Below, one piece after another: positions 22,306 through 33,921 of a stretch of DNA of 64,000 bases. Position 1 is the stretch's first letter. The number at the start of each line of letters is the position of its first letter. The stretch is from positions 1,240,001 to 1,304,000 of the forward strand of contig JBCAML010000010.1 in assembly GCA_038503075.1 (NCBI GenBank), written 5' to 3'. Both the position numbers and the translations under genes were made by a program. Origin of the DNA: Gyromitra esculenta (Eukaryota; Ascomycota; Pezizomycetes; Pezizales; Discinaceae). Below the pieces are notes generated by a model. The model ran no database searches. It saw only the letters and a list, made by a program, of their open reading frames with translations, and was not told the origin of the DNA.

Positions 22306-23329
22306 GTAAGACCAGTACTTCTTACCGCACAGGAAATCTCCAAGAAGCTTTAGATAACAATCTAGACGCTATAACCTGCCCGGTTGCTATCCGCAACACA
22401 ATACACAGGCACAAGTCCTAACTGCTTCTTATGAACCGCTAAAAGATAACTGTAGGGTTCAAAGTAGGGATCAAGCAAAGTTCCGTGAAGAACTTCCAAT
22501 AGTAAGGTTTTGGTAACTAACGCTGAAGGGCCAAGGCCTTGCTAAGCGAGATAAAAGGAATTCTCAAGTAATAGAGTAAATTGCACGGAAGTAATTTTGC
22601 TAGAAACAATTTAATATTAATAAGGCTCGTTCTTCGTCGCTAATGATCCAACTCCGAGTATACAACCACTGCGAGAGTATTTATAATGCCTCCTCTCTAC
22701 TATGTTTGGGTGTAGTGTGGTGTAGAGGCGCTAACTACTATGACAACATGAAACCACTTTGCCTTATCTCCATACCCGATACCCCATTGAGTTCCCTGGC
22801 CCCGATCCGCGATTCTCCAAGCAGTATGCATGTCAGTAACACGGGAGTTATGTATTGGTCTTCATTGCGTTTGTCTCTTCGAGACGATCATTTCGCCTAT
22901 CCGAATCGTCGTGTAGCATTGCGTTCCCTTATCTTTGTCAGTCTGTAACTCCACCAGTTTTGGTCCGATTTGCAATCCGTTTGAACCACAGTGAAGCCAG
23001 ACACTTCCCCTACATACCCTCCGGGTCTCATTCCGCCGGATGGTTTTGCTTGACGGCCTAGGGGTTACTTTTACCCTCCAGGCCAGGTCTTTTCTGGTGC
23101 TGTCCCCCCTTCTCCAAATACTATACCTACTGGAAGGATTGGAGGCAGGGTAACAGGCTCCAGTCCCGATCCGGAAGGTGCTAAAGTAGGGTAACTCCAA
23201 AGATAGGGTAACTCCAGGGCCAGGAACTCCTTCAAAAGGTACAGGTATAACATGACGTGAAGGCATGGAGGACCTGGATCTGACCTGAATCAGCCCTGAA
23301 TATCACGCTTTGTGACCCTCTCCATGAAG
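22306..23329. other. Gene-free debris, possible solo LTR at its start
   Basis: From 22306 (TGTAAGACC) the sequence has LTR-like features: a TG start, an internal TATTTATAATG at 22677 and a possible CA end near 22750. No flanking duplication was found. A 65-bp part (CACAGGAAATCTC.. TTAGATAACAAT) is similar to 7575-7640. Around 23148-23220 GGGTAACAGGCTCC and TAAAGTAGGGTAACTCC resemble 25510-25570. No protein-coding signal was recognised. Confidence 0.35.
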
Positions 23330-23570
23330 CTCCAGGAGGCGTCCCTGAGGAGGCAGCAAGATCTCCAGGAGACACATGGAGGAGCAGGCAAGCTCTACAG
23401 GAGACTACAGGAGAGGGTGCCTGGTCCGCCTGGAGTCTCCCGGAGGGGGTGGGTCGCCGTATGCTCCTCCATGAAAGCACATTTACTCCCTGAGCCTCCC
23501 AAGCCTCCCGGGTCTCCTGGGCCTCCAGGAGGTCAGGGAGGAAAAAAATATTTTTGCTGATGTGTAGGTT
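23330..23570 (+). repeat. CTCCAGGAG-rich repeat ending in TTTTTGCTGATG
   Basis: It is composed of CTCCAGGAG, CCTGAGGAGG and CTCCCGGGTCTCC-like words and ends GTCAGGGAGGAAAA, a T tract, then GCTGATG. It is the same arrangement as 1036-1282, so both belong to one dispersed family. Confidence 0.6.
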
Positions 23571-23735
23571 GTTGTGTAAACGATGATCCAAATCGTTTGT
23601 AAAAGGGGGGTAATGGAATGAAGCCGAAGTGCTAAAGACTTTTGGCTGTGTGTAACGCTGTTGCAACGCAAAAGGTGGTGAACTTTCAATCAAAGAGGCT
23701 GTAGCGGGGACAGAGGATGTGTGCAAAATCTGGGT
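23571..23735 (-). mobile_element. LINE 5' end fragment
   Basis: The reverse complement matches the 5' untranslated leader of copies L1, L4 and L5: GTTACACACAGCCAAAAGTC, CTTCGGCTTCATTCC and CAAACGATTTGGATCATC are all present. Only about 165 bp remain. LINE insertions usually lose the 5' end, so a 5'-only piece implies later deletion or recombination. Confidence 0.8.
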
Positions 23736-23829
23736 ATGAACCGAGGACTGAGGATCAATTAGCCAAATTCAAAACAAAGTGCAAAATGAGACAACTTGGC
23801 TAGTCAGATTATGGTATCTCAATGAGAAG

Positions 23830-24310
23830 CCATTTGGCCCACCATGCAGGAGAGCCTGGGGAATGCGAGAATTGGAATGGCTCACATGGATGATGTCAAT
23901 CGCCAAAAGGGACCAGAGTTCAAGCCTGGCGATGAAGTGATGCTTGACAGGCACAATGTACAAACAATGCAATCCATGAAGAAGCTGGATCACAAGAAGT
24001 TTGGGCCCTTTAAGGTCAAGAGAGAAGTTCAGAAAAGGGCTTATGAGCTGGCTCTACTGCCATTGATGAAGATCCATCCAGTATTCAATGTTAGTCTCCT
24101 TGAACCATATGGAGTGCCAGCAGATAGAAGCAGAAGAGCACCTCCGCCAGAGATAGAGATTATTGAAGGGGAAGAGAATTATGTTGTGAGGGAAGTGGCA
24201 GACAGCAGAGCGAATAGCCAGAAGAAGAAGGTTGAATAGCTGGTACTGTGGGATGGATATGACAATGAGGATGCTACGTGAGCACCATAGGAACATTATT
24301 GGGATACAGC
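23830..24310 (+). pseudogene. Chromovirus integrase C-terminus and chromodomain fragment
   Basis: The integrase C-terminal segment reads GDEVMLDRHNVQT, KKFGPFKVKREV, YELALLP and HPVFNVSLLEPY. A chromodomain remnant follows (EIIEGEENYVVREVADSR, then LVLWDGYDNEDAT). In-frame TAG after KKVE (24237) and TGA at the expected W of DATW break it. Chromodomains direct integration of chromoviruses to marked chromatin. The rest of the element is absent. Confidence 0.78.
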
Positions 24311-25675
24311 GGTTGGAGCACTCTGAAATTTCCATAAGGGATATCCCAAGAAGCCTCAGGACAAGATAGTTGGCTTGGTATAAGACCAATTTCCTACTCT
24401 TCGTATACTATAGATGTTGTCATAAAATTTTTTTTACAAAACCATTAAAGGTATCATTTCCCCTTTGTTTAGACTTGAGGTTTAGTCATAGATATACAGT
24501 AGAAGAAATAAAGTAATAGTTAGAAGACATTACAAATCCCGAAGACAGGATCTAGGAGAGGGAAGTGCTGTAAAGGATGTTCATAACCATTACCTGCAGT
24601 GAAGCATAATAGTACTAGGCAAGCAGAGAGGTAGTAAGGATCAGCATGAGTGGTGTAGCTACCACATGCTAGAAGATACCTGCCACCCTGCTGTTCCAAT
24701 GGAGTGCAACCAGCTGGAATAACATTAGCTGACAAGCAAATGATATATCTCCAGTGATGCCAAACACAGGAAGCTCCTGTGGTGGTGTTCTCAATCAATC
24801 TGTGCATGTACCAGTGGCCCAAAGTCATTGGCACAGCAATAGGGAATCTATTAAGTGCAGGACACCTCACATGCAACAATTGACTGATAAGCGCCGATTT
24901 CTGCATCCTGCATAGACATGGCATGCAGCTAAATGATCCAGAAGGTTTAACTGAACAAAACAACCAAGAAGTGCTGGAAAGTGCTGAAATGGTCATAAGC
25001 TGAATCCTGATGTGCCCTGCCCGCAATAGCTTGGCATGTTCTCAGGGTCTTGGCCGGCCCCCAGAAGAGTTGAACAGAAAGAGGATGGCGAGTCAGCAGC
25101 ACTATAAAGATTGTGCATGACCCCGCCACCTGTTGCTTTTCTTTCCCGTCCCAGGAAGCAGAATACAACCAAGTAGAGCCCTTAAGATTATTGAGTACTT
25201 TGCACGAAAATACTCCTAACATCTAAACCTGATATCTTGTATTTGCCACGGCCGTATTCCTATACCTATTTCTATTCTAGAGCTGTAGGACTACCCCCGT
25301 TACACTATGAGTGTCTGTAATGTTATCATCAGCCAGTCATGTACCTGGAGTTCTTGGCCTATAAAAGAGAGTTTCCACCATCCAAGTCTTGCACCGGTAG
25401 TGGTTGCGCCTTGGCAGAGCCCCTCATGATATTACCTTGTAGGTGATATGCGCATGTGGTGGTGGTGTGGCACATGGGAGCGACCCTGCCCCATAATCCA
25501 CTTCTAGAACTAAAGTAGGGTAACTGGGCTATTGTGGTTACCCTACAGGGTAGGGTAACTGGCTCCCAGCTGTTAACCTGCAGTATCGGGCTCCAGCTGT
25601 CTACTAAGTTCAATGACTGCACACAACTAAGATAATACTGCTCATGACATGTAACTCATGATAGTACCATTACAG
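24311..25675. other. Gene-free debris
   Basis: A moderately long minus-strand frame (24520-25026) has Cys/His/Leu-rich composition unlike a folded domain and I do not accept it. 25500-25570 carries repeated TAGGGTAACTGG words, including a short palindrome GGTTACCCTACAGGGTAG. Nothing else was recognised. Confidence 0.35.
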
Positions 25676-26278
25676 TTTCCTGCCTGCTCAGGTGGCATTT
25701 CCTGCCTGCTTTGGGGCCTATTTCCTGCTCGCTTTCCCACCTGCTTTCAAGCTCTCTTCGGGGCCAGTTTCCTGCCTGCTTTGCTGCTCCCTTAGGCGCC
25801 TGTTTCCTTCCTGCTTGGGCGCCTGCTTCCTGCTTGCTTTCCTGCCTGCTTAGGCGCTTGCTTCATGCCTGCTTCTCCAGTACATTGTTAGATTGAATGA
25901 TAGATAGATAGATTAATAGAGAAATACGTATAGAAGAGAAAACTTGCTTATGAAGTACCAAAGGGCTGCCACAAGAACTGGGAGAGAAAGGAGCTCTCTT
26001 TTTTAACCTTGAGGCAACGATGACTGAACAAGAGCTTCGGCTATAGGTGGACTTATTACGGGTGTCGCCTGGAGCAGTATTTTAGAAAGAACAGTAAATA
26101 GTGACACCCAGTAGGGCGTGGCCCCCAGGAAGTCGGCGCCTGGGGAGACAAGCAAAATAATTCTTAACAGAAGGGCTACATTCCGCCCTGAGCGTCTCAA
26201 CCGCCTGATGCATCAGATGGTCTGGGCGACAAATGGTTTTTTTGAAGATGAATGGGGCAACACTTGCTTTTTTTGCTG
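25676..26278 (-). mobile_element. Second, incomplete copy of the TA-type element (no nested MITEs)
   Basis: It reads as the reverse complement of parts of 7643-9205: minisatellite (25676-25880), a TAGATAGATAGATT region, GTGTCAC.. GGCGCCGAC, then GATGCATCAG and GGGCGACAA, ending in TTTTTTTGCTGATG at about 26278. It is uninterrupted where the other copy holds MITEs B (26212-26216) and C (about 26122-26128), so it represents the ancestral state. The opposite terminus is missing. Confidence 0.68.
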
Positions 26279-26805
26279 ATGTGGAAATTACCTATTCTGG
26301 TAATTATATTTAGTATTTACCACTAGTAATCTTTTCTATTACCTTATATGGCTGGTTATTAATTTTTTTTTGTATCCTGGTGCCTACAAGTTGATTCTTG
26401 GCACTCCAGAGATTTTTCCCAAGCAATAAATTACCCGTAGTGGTATGGTTTTATGCATTACTAAACTAAAATAACGAATGTACCCTCCGGATATAACCTA
26501 GCCTGGATCCCAGGCTGTAGATTTTGGGCGCCACATTCTCCGCCACAACCCTAAGCCCTATCAACCCCAACCACCTACATTTCGACTTCCCATCCTACAG
26601 CCTGGTGGAATAGGTCTCCCAAACCTCCACCCAAACCTCAACCTCTGCAAACTCTGTGTGAACCCCCCCACTAAACCCTTTGCTCTGATTCTTTTCCGCA
26701 CGTTGGTTTCTCCATCCGCAGCCTCGTTCAGCGGCAATTGAATCCCTAGCTTACTTGCGGCACACAGATCCCCGTGCCCACTAGGCAAATGAGCGCCCGC
26801 CAAAC
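26279..26805. other. Gene-free stretch, possible promoter of the 26806 gene
   Basis: 26279-26500 is AT-rich and without features. 26520-26800 is C-rich (CAACCCTAAGCCC, CCCCCCACTAAACCC), similar to fungal promoter or leader sequence. No coding frame is supported. Confidence 0.35.
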
Positions 26806-27433
26806 ATGCCCTTCAAGCGACGCAGCAGGGATGCCGCAGCATCTCCCTCACCTTCCGCCCTGAAGTGCCCACGAGCTGCAGCAGGGAAAGCAGATTCGGA
26901 GCCTGCTGAAATCCTCGCCAAAACTCTAAGAACCCGAAATGTCCCTACCACACCTAGCAAAAAGAAAGCCACCAATTCCATGGACAACTTTCTTCCCAAC
27001 CCGCTGCGCCAATTCATGAAGGCAGCTAAGGTACATTATCTGTTTCGTGTGAAAGGTAATCTGTGCGCGGTATTCTGCGCGCAGCATTAGCTGCACTAAT
27101 ACCTGCTCCTAGTCTGGTGAGGAATGGAGAGGCCGCTGGAACGTTTGGTGGGCCACGATTTTCTTCATCCGCCATAGATTTACCCCCAACAAGCAGAACA
27201 CGCTCCTGGATTTGATTGTGCCTCTCGCTCTCCATCCGTATCGCAATGACCTTGCAGGGTTCCTTGAGTCCACCTACGAGGAATTCATGGCCCATTTTTG
27301 CGCGCAGGTTAGGAAGTATGCCATGGCATACCTCAATTCACCCACCTTCGAAGCCTACAAGCCCACATACGAGCACGAGAAGTATTCCCCGCCCCCGCCC
27401 CATTTTAGATTGGCACCTACTAATACATGTCAA
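26806..27433 (+). pseudogene. Unknown gene, truncated by LINE insertion
   Basis: ATG 26806 (MPFKRRSRDAAASPS) opens a basic, Ser/Ala/Pro-rich N-terminus. A GT-AG intron at 27031-27112 (82 bp) joins AAK to SGEEWRGRW in frame. Exon 2 continues as a compact segment (WNVWWATIFFIRHRF, NTLLDLIVPLALHPYRN, FLESTYEEFMAHF, YEHEKYSPP). It stops making sense at 27433, where the 5'-truncated LINE copy L2 begins. I do not recognise the family. The intron and codon use suggest a host gene or domesticated element. The 3' half may survive elsewhere or lie beyond the LINE pair. Confidence 0.6.
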
Positions 27434-28523
27434 AGTAACTCTGCCATTGATTCCATCACCATCCAGTCTGTGGCAATAGACACACATTCCCAGAATGTGT
27501 CTTTGACGGTCATGAACAATATGTTTGCCAACACCCATTACAGGAAAGTTGGCCAATTTCTCCACATCATCCCAGGAGCTCGCTCCCTACACCTTGATGG
27601 ACCATTGCACCAACTTGTTGTACATGGTATTCCTACTTCAATGGAGCCCTCTGGCATTCAGCAAGAGCTCTGCAATTTCAACCCCGGACTCACCATGGAC
27701 ACACCTCCAAGATGGCTTACTCTACCTGAAAAACGAAGAGGGAAATCAGTTTCCTCCATTGTCATCACACTCTCTGGCCCCAAAGCTAATGAGATTGCTA
27801 ATCACACACGCCTTTCTGCCTTCTCAACCACTGTCCGAGCTTAACGCAAACTCCGTTTTGGACCCTCTACCCAGTGTTCCCAATGCCACAAATTTGGACA
27901 CCACACAAACAAATGTCCTAACCAACCATGCTGCCACTGGTGTGTTGGACTTCATCCCACTGCAGCTCATACCTGCCCCACCCTCACCTGCTCAATCAAA
28001 GGCCGCCCCTGCTCTCACACTCTTGGTAAGTGTGTCAACTGCGACGGACCCCATGAGTCACACCTGAACAGCTGCCCATCACGCCCTTCAAAGGCCTCAC
28101 CGCCCCCTCCAGCAGATGACCAGATGGACCTTTAGGTCGCTTCACCAATACTTTTCCAACCCCTTCTAACTTTGATTGAAAACTTTTTCTGGCTACTCTC
28201 TGCTTCCTTTGTGGCTTTACAATGGTCTTTCCTCTATGGTTTCTCATTGTTTTTTGGTTGTTGGTTGCAAGTCTCTTTACTCTCATAGGCATATGCTGTC
28301 AACTTTCCCTGCACCTTTAAGCCATTTTATCGCAGGAACATCGTCTTGTTCTTTTGGAAGTACTTAGTTCGTTTTTCTTTTGTGTTCTCTTTTGTTACCC
28401 AGGCGGATAAGGGTGTCTACTTGGTGGGGATAGGTTTTTTGACTTCATAACCTTCGTGTTGCATAAGCGGTTTTGTACCTAGAAACAATAATCAAATGAT
28501 TTAAACAAAAAAAACAAAAAAAG
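27434..28523 (+). mobile_element. LINE-derived element, 5'-truncated copy L2
   Basis: It carries the 3' half of the ORF1-only family: the SITIQSVAIDTHSQNVSL block, the shared TAA at 27842-27844, the zinc knuckles, the tail and poly(A). It is flanked by a perfect 13-bp duplication TAATACATGTCAA (27421-27433 and 28524-28536). 5' truncation with a long target duplication is the usual result of target-primed reverse transcription. Confidence 0.9.
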
Positions 28524-28677
28524 TAATACATGTCAAGCATCCTCCGTCCCCTCTACATCATCCCTGATTGAAATTTCAACTCCACTTTTTGTGTTGCAAA
28601 GACGTTACACACAGCAAAAAGTCTTTAACAATAAGGCTTCATTACCCCGCACCTCAAATCGCTTAGGATCCGAGACG

Positions 28678-30339
28678 ATGTCAGAGTTCAACGCACCCAC
28701 TCCCCACACCCCCATGAGAAGCAACATGCTTCCCCCTCTATCCACCCATCATTCCAGAGCAAACAGTCCCAGAATCATCCTTCCCCCTGCCATCATGACA
28801 CCCATCTTCCCCTCACCCTACTCTGGTGTTGCAAGCGACCTCAATGAGGCCATTGGCGAACAAATCCACCCTCACACTGAACTCTTTGACGCCATACACA
28901 CTTCTGTTCTTACAGGAAAGTCTGACATTCAAGCCGTCCTCACTCTCTGCCTTGTTCTCATCCAGGAGAATAAACTCATCAACAGCCACCTGAGAATTAT
29001 CTCCGACAGCACTGACCACATCTCCTCCGTCCTTGCACTGCACACCACTGCACTCAACGGCATCAACCAACTTGCTGCCACTGGGGCAGCCAAAACCACT
29101 ACCACCGCACCCTCCAAATCTCCCCAACCCAACCAAACCTACACCAACATTGCCGCATTTGCCAGCTCTCCAAGTTCTCCTCCCAAGGTGAATAAGAAAA
29201 GAAAAGGCAATGCATCTGCATACGTTCCCCCTGCTCTTCCCCTGACCAGAGAAGGAATGTTTCCCTCTGAAACTGCCAGATGGCAGTTGGAGATGACAGA
29301 TGCCCACTCCCGCCCTGGATTCAACAGAAATCTACCTGCAAACCAACTCCCAGCACCTACCAGACAAGCCCCCCTCGCAAACAAACCAAAGCCTCTCCCA
29401 GCCTCCCAACGCAGATTCTATGCTACCAGAACTATCCCAGAAGAATTTGAGCTCTCCTCCCAACATGCAGCATTCCTCCTCTCCATCATTGCAAAAGCCT
29501 TGGAAAAGGTTAATGCAAAGGTCTCACTCGCTTTCACCGCAACTGTTAACTGCAACGGCACTGTTTCCATCTTGGCCTCACCCCTTGCACCTGCAATTGA
29601 CTATGTTCCATACTTCCCCCATCTCACCAAAGCAATTAACGAAGCCCTTCCTGTGAACGACAACCACTTCAACGACTTCATCCTTGCCCGAACGCACATG
29701 GAATATGTTATCCACAATCTTCCAGTTCACGCCCTCCCAAACCCTACCGAAGAGTTATTTGCCACGATGGCAGCTAACATTAAATACTCCTCCAAAATCA
29801 TCATTGCAGGTGCCAGATACCTCAAACCACTCCTCTCCGATAGAAACAAAGCCACCACCTCAGTTGTTATCTCCCTTGCACCTGAGGAAGCTGCCAAACT
29901 CAAAGACTCCATCCGCCTCTTCTCACGCTCCAGGAAATGCGAAAAGATTCACTCCTTCTCACCCATCACCCAATGTCGCAACTGCTACACCTTTGCACAC
30001 ACTGCTCCCCTTTGCAAACAAAAACACCTCACCTGCCCATTATGTTCAGAACACCATACTAGAGAACAACATCGTTGTGGCAACCCAGGCTGTGAAAAGG
30101 GTGGTAACACCAAGCCAGTGCCTGATTGCTGCGAAACCAAACCCCTCAAATGCTCAAACTGTGACAGCCATGAGCACTCAGCCACTTCACCAGAATGCCC
30201 TATCAAGGTAGACACATTTGACACCCAATGCCAGAGAGCCTCCAAGATCCCCCTCCGCCCCCTCTCACCACCCACCATTGAAATCCAGGCCCAGGACGAC
30301 ATGGTGATAGACCCAGTCAGCCTAGTATCTCAGAACTAA
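28678..30339 (+). CDS. LINE ORF1 RNA-binding protein
   Basis: The ATG at 28678 (MSEFNAPTPHTPMRSN) was chosen over upstream in-frame codons because it is the first ATG. The frame is intact for 553 residues. It has a Pro/Ser-rich N-terminus, a central block (residues about 280-410; FELSSQHAAFLLSIIAKALE, MEYVIHNLPVHALPNPTEEL) probably forming an RNA-recognition-type fold, and zinc knuckles from residue about 440 (CRNCYTFAHTAPLC is CX2CX4HX4C; further pairs CPLC and CSNC). The stop TAA/ATGA region abuts the ORF2 ATG. Expected to bind element RNA in the ribonucleoprotein particle. Confidence 0.82.
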   Translation: MSEFNAPTPHTPMRSNMLPPLSTHHSRANSPRIILPPAIMTPIFPSPYSGVASDLNEAIGEQIHPHTELFDAIHTSVLTGKSDIQAVLTLCLVLIQENKLINSHLRIISDSTDHISSVLALHTTALNGINQLAATGAAKTTTTAPSKSPQPNQTYTNIAAFASSPSSPPKVNKKRKGNASAYVPPALPLTREGMFPSETARWQLEMTDAHSRPGFNRNLPANQLPAPTRQAPLANKPKPLPASQRRFYATRTIPEEFELSSQHAAFLLSIIAKALEKVNAKVSLAFTATVNCNGTVSILASPLAPAIDYVPYFPHLTKAINEALPVNDNHFNDFILARTHMEYVIHNLPVHALPNPTEELFATMAANIKYSSKIIIAGARYLKPLLSDRNKATTSVVISLAPEEAAKLKDSIRLFSRSRKCEKIHSFSPITQCRNCYTFAHTAPLCKQKHLTCPLCSEHHTREQHRCGNPGCEKGGNTKPVPDCCETKPLKCSNCDSHEHSATSPECPIKVDTFDTQCQRASKIPLRPLSPPTIEIQAQDDMVIDPVSLVSQN

Positions 30340-33300
30340 TGATGAGTCAAACCCAACGACACACTACACCCAATCACTCCTTGCAGAAGACAAAACAACC
30401 AATAGATTGTCCCACCCTCACTATTACACAACACAATTGCAATGGTTCCAATAGTGTTTTCCTCTCACTTTTTTCCTCCTTTGGTTCCAATCCACCTGTG
30501 CTTGTTGCAATCCAGGAACCTCCTACCAGTTGCGAGACTGGCATACCCCTGGCAGCACCAGCCTATTCACTTATCACACCAACCACCACTGCCGGCGAAA
30601 AAGTACTCGCCTGCTTCTATATTCTCCGAAACTTTGAATCCAGTATCTCCTTTGTTCCTTTATTATTTTTTAGAAATGATTTTTGTGGCATTTCCATTTC
30701 TTTTGTCAATATTGTGTTCAGCCATTATTTCTCCTCTCTCTCCATCTACTGTGTTTACAACCGTCATGTATCCCGTTACTTGAGATCAATCCCCCCTGAA
30801 ACTGCATTTCCACCATCCCAACTCCCCACCCTCGTCCTAGGGGACTTCAACATACACCACTAAACTGCAGACCCTGAAAGAAAACTACAGTCATCAGACC
30901 TCTCACTATCAACCCCGTACTTCGAAATGGCCACTGAACATGGCCACTCACTCCTCAACACCTCTGGATCCTTCACCAGATACTCCCCCGACCCAAACAG
31001 AAGGATTGGCGTGATTGATTTAGCATTTGCTAAAACACCACTTTCTCCCTACATAACCAAATGGCAGAATAAACTCCCAGCCTCAGGCTCCGACCACACT
31101 GTCATCTCAATCACCACAAAAAAAACCACATCTCCAGCAATCATCTTCCTCACCCAACTGGGCTCTCACTCCCTGGCCTCTGCTCAAAACAACAGTTGCA
31201 GCATTCACAACCTCTCCCATCACCAACGACATCCAAACATGATTCAACGATAACCTTAAGACATTAACACAGCCAATTGTTGCATGCACTCCATCCAAAC
31301 GCCCCTCCAAATGGTCAAAAGCCTGGTGGACACCTGACATTTCACAACTTCGCACTATATTTCACTCCGTTGCCAGGGACCTCAAAAAGGGAATGGCAAC
31401 TAACTTTGAACTCAAATCAGCAAGGTATGCATACTTTGGCGCAATTAAAAAGGCCAAAGCAAAACACTGGAATGAATTCATCAGCAACGCTGGTGTTAAA
31501 GACCTCTGGGCAGCCAATCGGATGAAAAAACCTAAAGATGCTGATAACCTCCCCTCCTTCCCAAACATTTCTTCCTCTATCCAACTCAACAAAGCACTTA
31601 TCTCACACTTTTTCCCACCACAACCACCAACACTCACCCCTCCATGCTTCCTCCATCACAACGTACCACCCGTTACAACAGAAGAAGTATCCAAAGCATT
31701 CAGTAAATCCTCCAACACCTCCACCCCAGGCCCCGACCAAATCCCATATGGAGTCTGGAAACACATCCACACCCTTAATCCTGAAGCAATTGCATCACTT
31801 CTCACTCCTCTCCTACAACACGGCATCCACCCCAGCTCACTGAAAGCAGCAAATGGCATTGTCCTACCAAAAGCTGGCAAAGCTTCCTATAGCGAACCAT
31901 CCTCCTTCCGCATTATCGTTCTCCTGGAAACTATCTCCAAGATCTTGGAACGGATTGCAGCATTCCGCCTCTACGACCATGCTCTCAAGGCTGGCCTAAT
32001 CCACCCCAACCAACTAGGCTCACTCCCAGGCAGAAGCATCTCTGATGCCGGAACAACACTTCTCCATGAAATCAAGCTTCTCCACGCATCTGGACGCAAG
32101 GTTTCATCACTCTTCCTCGACATCAAAGGAGGCTTTGATAACATCAGGGCCAACACTCTCACCAAACAACTGAGGAAAAAAGATACCCCTGAATATCTTG
32201 TTCACTGGGTCCTCTCCTTCCTCTCCAATAGATTCTGTCATCTACTGTTCAAAGGGAGCCCTTTCACCTTTGAACCAATAGACGTTGGTGTACCCCAGGG
32301 TTCCCCAATCTCTCCATTGCTCTTCATCATCTACGTAGCCCCACTCTCCCAAGTCAAACTAGCAAAGGGTATCACCCTCTCCTATGTTGACGACTTCAGT
32401 CTCACTGTTGCATCTTCCTCGGAAAGATCAAACATACAACAACTGCAATGTGTCTGGAACTACCTGCAACGTGTTGGGTCAGTTCTAGACATCTCTTTCT
32501 CCATTGCCAAAACAGATTTCATCCACTGGAGAACAGAAAGAGACCAATCCTCTTTTTGCAACCTCCCCATATCTCTCAACAACAATCTCTTCTTCCCTCT
32601 CAAAGTCGTCAAATGGATTGGCCTTTGGTTTGAAGCCAATTTGTCACCATTCCATCACTTTAAACAACGCTTTTTGAAAGCCAACAAAACATTCCTTCTA
32701 CTTCGCTGCCTATCCCCAGCTGGAACAGGTCTCACTTCATACAACAACAGAAGATTGGCCCAGGCCGTCATTCTCCCAACAATGCTCTATGGCTCTGCTG
32801 TCTACACCCCCAGCAACTCCTCCCTTGCTCTCCTCTAACGCCTTTGGGACAAAGTACTTCGCTGGGTCACCAACTGCTTCACATCAACCAACTCACTCAC
32901 CTTGTGCCCAAACGCAGCACTACTCCCAATCAACGTACTATGCTACAAATACCGTCTCCAGTTTGCCATTCGCAGCATGGCTGCTTCACCAGATCACAAC
33001 CCCGTCTCTGGTAGATTCCCTAGTAACTTCCCACTTGAGGATCCCTTCAGAACGCCATCACATCGCCACCTCCTCCTGGGTGTTTCGGCAGGCTTGGAGA
33101 CATGGACATCCAAAGCCAAAACCAATAAACCACTCCCAATTGACCAACTGTGTGTTGTGATCAATAACACGCTACAAAACAATCTCACACCCTCTTCCGA
33201 TCCACCTACCGTCATACCAGCAATGGTCCAAGAGCTCAGCATGACTCTCTGGGATACCTCACGCCCCCCTCCCAGCTATTATACCAACCCTCTCTCCACC

Positions 33301-33702
33301 ATTGCACCAACCTTCATGAGATTGGATCGCTTCATGAGCGGGAGACTCCACCAATTCCGTGCCCACAAAAGCTACCTTGCCGCACACCAGTCCTGGCATT
33401 CCCAGAGCCTTTCTAAACGCTGCCCCAGATGCCAAGAGGAAGGCAAAGACCTTGAGCACGCTATTCTTCGCTGCCCAGCTAGAGCAGAAGCCAGAGAAAA
33501 GTTCATCCCTGACCTAATCTCCGTTGATGATATCTGGAGCGAACCTACCCAACTGCAACCAATCGTTAATTACATTCACAACACCATGACCGGTTACCCT
33601 CCTAAGTGGAATAACTGGCACCCCTTATCACTCACTGGAACCTCGGATCAGTTATCTTCTGCAGTTTCTGTTTCTTCATCTAACTTTTCTTTACTATTTT
33701 AG
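30339..33702 (+). pseudogene. LINE ORF2: endonuclease and reverse transcriptase (broken)
   Basis: The APE-type endonuclease region runs 30420-31140 (ITQHNCNGSN, VAIQEP, VLGDFNIHH, GVIDLAF, SDHTVIS), broken by TAA at 30861-30863 and by a frameshift near 31250. Reverse transcriptase occupies 31393-32838: STPGPDQIPYGVWK, FRIIVLLETISKILERI, FLDIKGGFDNI, VPQGSPISPLLF and the catalytic LSYVDDF. After TAA at about 32838 the frame resumes with the C-terminal CPRCQEEGKDLEHAILRC motif (33420-33475), the CCHC finger that ends many LINE ORF2 proteins. Enzymatic motifs are preserved; only the breaks disable it. Confidence 0.87.
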
Positions 33703-33720
33703 TACCTAACTAGTTTTTGA

Positions 33721-33921
33721 TACCCTATTTGTGGGACCGCTGGGCCAGGGCAGGGTAACTATCCTTGGCATGTTACCCGTCCTTCGATTTTCTGTTTGCT
33801 CCAGCCACCCCTAACGAAGTCAACACCTTGCCTATACATCACCACATCTTATGCCCGCCCATCAACTCTCGATCCAAAGCTTTTCTCCTACGCCTCAAGC
33901 TCTTCTCTAACAGCCCCTACC
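33721..33921. other. Short gene-free spacer between LINE L3 and MITE G
   Basis: It contains two GTTACCC/GGGTAAC words (33757 and 33771) like those at 23150 and 25515. It may include the end of the LINE 3' tail. No gene. Confidence 0.3.

Larger units (their letters stand above)
28537..33720 (+). mobile_element. Full-length non-LTR retrotransposon (LINE) L3
   Basis: It starts GCATCCTCCGTCCCC immediately after the downstream target duplication of L2 and shares the family 5' leader. Two ORFs follow: ORF1 (28678-30339) and ORF2 (30339-33702) with endonuclease, reverse transcriptase and a C-terminal Cys/His motif. No RNase H was seen. The layout fits a Tad1/I-like fungal LINE. The 3' end lacks a clear poly(A) and is placed only approximately. 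A few stops and shifts in ORF2 make this copy inactive, but it is the best candidate relative of the machinery that moved L1, L2, L4 and L5. Confidence 0.82.

Noticed and set aside
24520..25240. Minus-strand frames of 168 and 91 codons
   Set aside because: No domain, odd Cys/Leu-rich composition, no introns or start context, and located in repeat debris.
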